Below are positions 63,488 through 64,000 of a stretch of 64,000 nucleotides of DNA, in pieces. Origin of the DNA: Siderastrea siderea (Eukaryota; Cnidaria; Anthozoa; Scleractinia; Rhizangiidae). Location of the stretch: contig OZ034968.1 in NCBI GenBank assembly GCA_964030785.1, forward strand, positions 39,413,686 through 39,477,685, read 5' to 3'. The position numbers and the translations under genes were made by a program. Below the pieces are notes generated by a model, which was given only the letters and a program-made list of their open reading frames with translations, was not told where the DNA came from and made no database searches. The number at the start of each line of letters is the position of its first letter. The stretch's first letter is position 1.

Positions 63488-63730
63488 ATTATAGTTAATT
63501 TTTTAAAAATAGCAAAACCCGTGTTAGTGACTACATTTATAGAAATTATATCCATCTGCTATATTATTGTTAGTTTTTAACATATGGGGATCTTCTTTAG
63601 AAAAGCTCAGTAGAGCTTGCTAAGATCTCCAGTCATTATATATTAATATTTTTAGCAGATATATGACATTTCTGTAAATTAGAAATATAATGGACGAATA
63701 AAGTATATGCGGAATCTAAAAAAAAAAAAA

Positions 63731-64000
63731 GTCCGTGAAAAGCCCTGGAATTTAATTTTAGATTTCAAGGGTGCTTGAAAAGCCCTTGAAAAGAAGAATT
63801 TTTGCTGAAAGTGCTGGAAAATAATGAAAACTCCTTGAATTTTTGTTCGGATGGGAAAAAATATAGGATTGTATTGTAGGCATTGAACGTTCCATTTGTG
63901 GCTGTCTCTGAAAATACATTTTATTTCCGGGGGAGCTTTTTTAAAGTTGCTATTGACCAATGAAAACATTTCAAAACATAGTGCAAGACAAAGTAAACTT
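63731..64000. other. unassigned; CTTGAAAAGCCC-type short repeats
   Basis: CTTGAAAAGCCCTTGAAAAG and related words repeat several times at 63735-63840. Otherwise nothing is seen. It probably belongs to intron 1 of AS3MT copy 2. Confidence 0.5.

Larger units (their letters stand above)
59374..63730 (+). mobile_element. nearly full-length LINE (CR1/L2-type ORF2, L1-type ORF1)
   Basis: Order: short 5' leader, ORF1 (59406-60265, one frame change), 57-base spacer, ORF2 (60323-63487, one in-frame TGA), 3' UTR with AATAAA (63697-63702), poly-A 63718-63730. Total about 4.36 kb. It lies in intron 1 of AS3MT copy 2 in the gene's orientation. No target duplication was identified. Confidence 0.9.

Overview
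The window is animal nuclear DNA, most likely from a cnidarian and plausibly a stony coral. It is AT-rich, its one recognisable host gene is split into short exons, and the rest is crowded with transposon families: Penelope-like, CR1/L2-like LINE, gypsy, Tc1/mariner, TTAA-flanked MITEs, a tRNA-type SINE and short foldbacks. No bacterial gene organisation is present. The species is an inference; no marker gene fixes it.

The host gene is an arsenite methyltransferase (AS3MT). I could follow nine exons on the + strand from 23433 to 47972. All introns are GT-AG, the phases agree throughout, and the product is 362 residues. Its first intron is 12 kb and holds two colliding gypsy remnants and many MITEs. 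A second AS3MT exon 1 lies at 58701-58870 and runs off the right edge. A stranded duplicate of exon 7 lies at 51973-52062. The locus is therefore a tandem AS3MT family. The complete copy keeps three of the four conserved arsenic-binding cysteines (32, 61, 206) but has glycine at position 156. It also has threonine at position 59, where tyrosine is usual.

Layout: 1-7.4 kb is mostly unassigned, with a LINE tail, small inverted repeats and one weak two-exon candidate. 7.5-16 kb is nested DNA transposons, including a TA-flanked DD37E mariner whose empty target site also occurs in this window. 16.5-17.3 kb is an L1-like ORF2 tail. 17.26-19.83 kb is an unusual foldback element built from about 200-bp units in both orientations. 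19.8-23.4 kb holds a long palindrome, a minisatellite and a TIR element just 5' of AS3MT. 23.4-48 kb is AS3MT. 48-53 kb holds duplicated gene debris. 53.6-56.5 kb is a nearly intact Penelope-like element with a hammerhead-ribozyme motif 3' of its ORFs. 56.5-58.7 kb is unassigned. 58.7-64 kb is AS3MT copy 2 exon 1 plus a nearly full-length LINE in its intron 1.

Several inverted repeats are arranged around AS3MT exon 1. The paralogous intron 1 sequences act as internal empty-site controls that order some insertions after the gene duplication.
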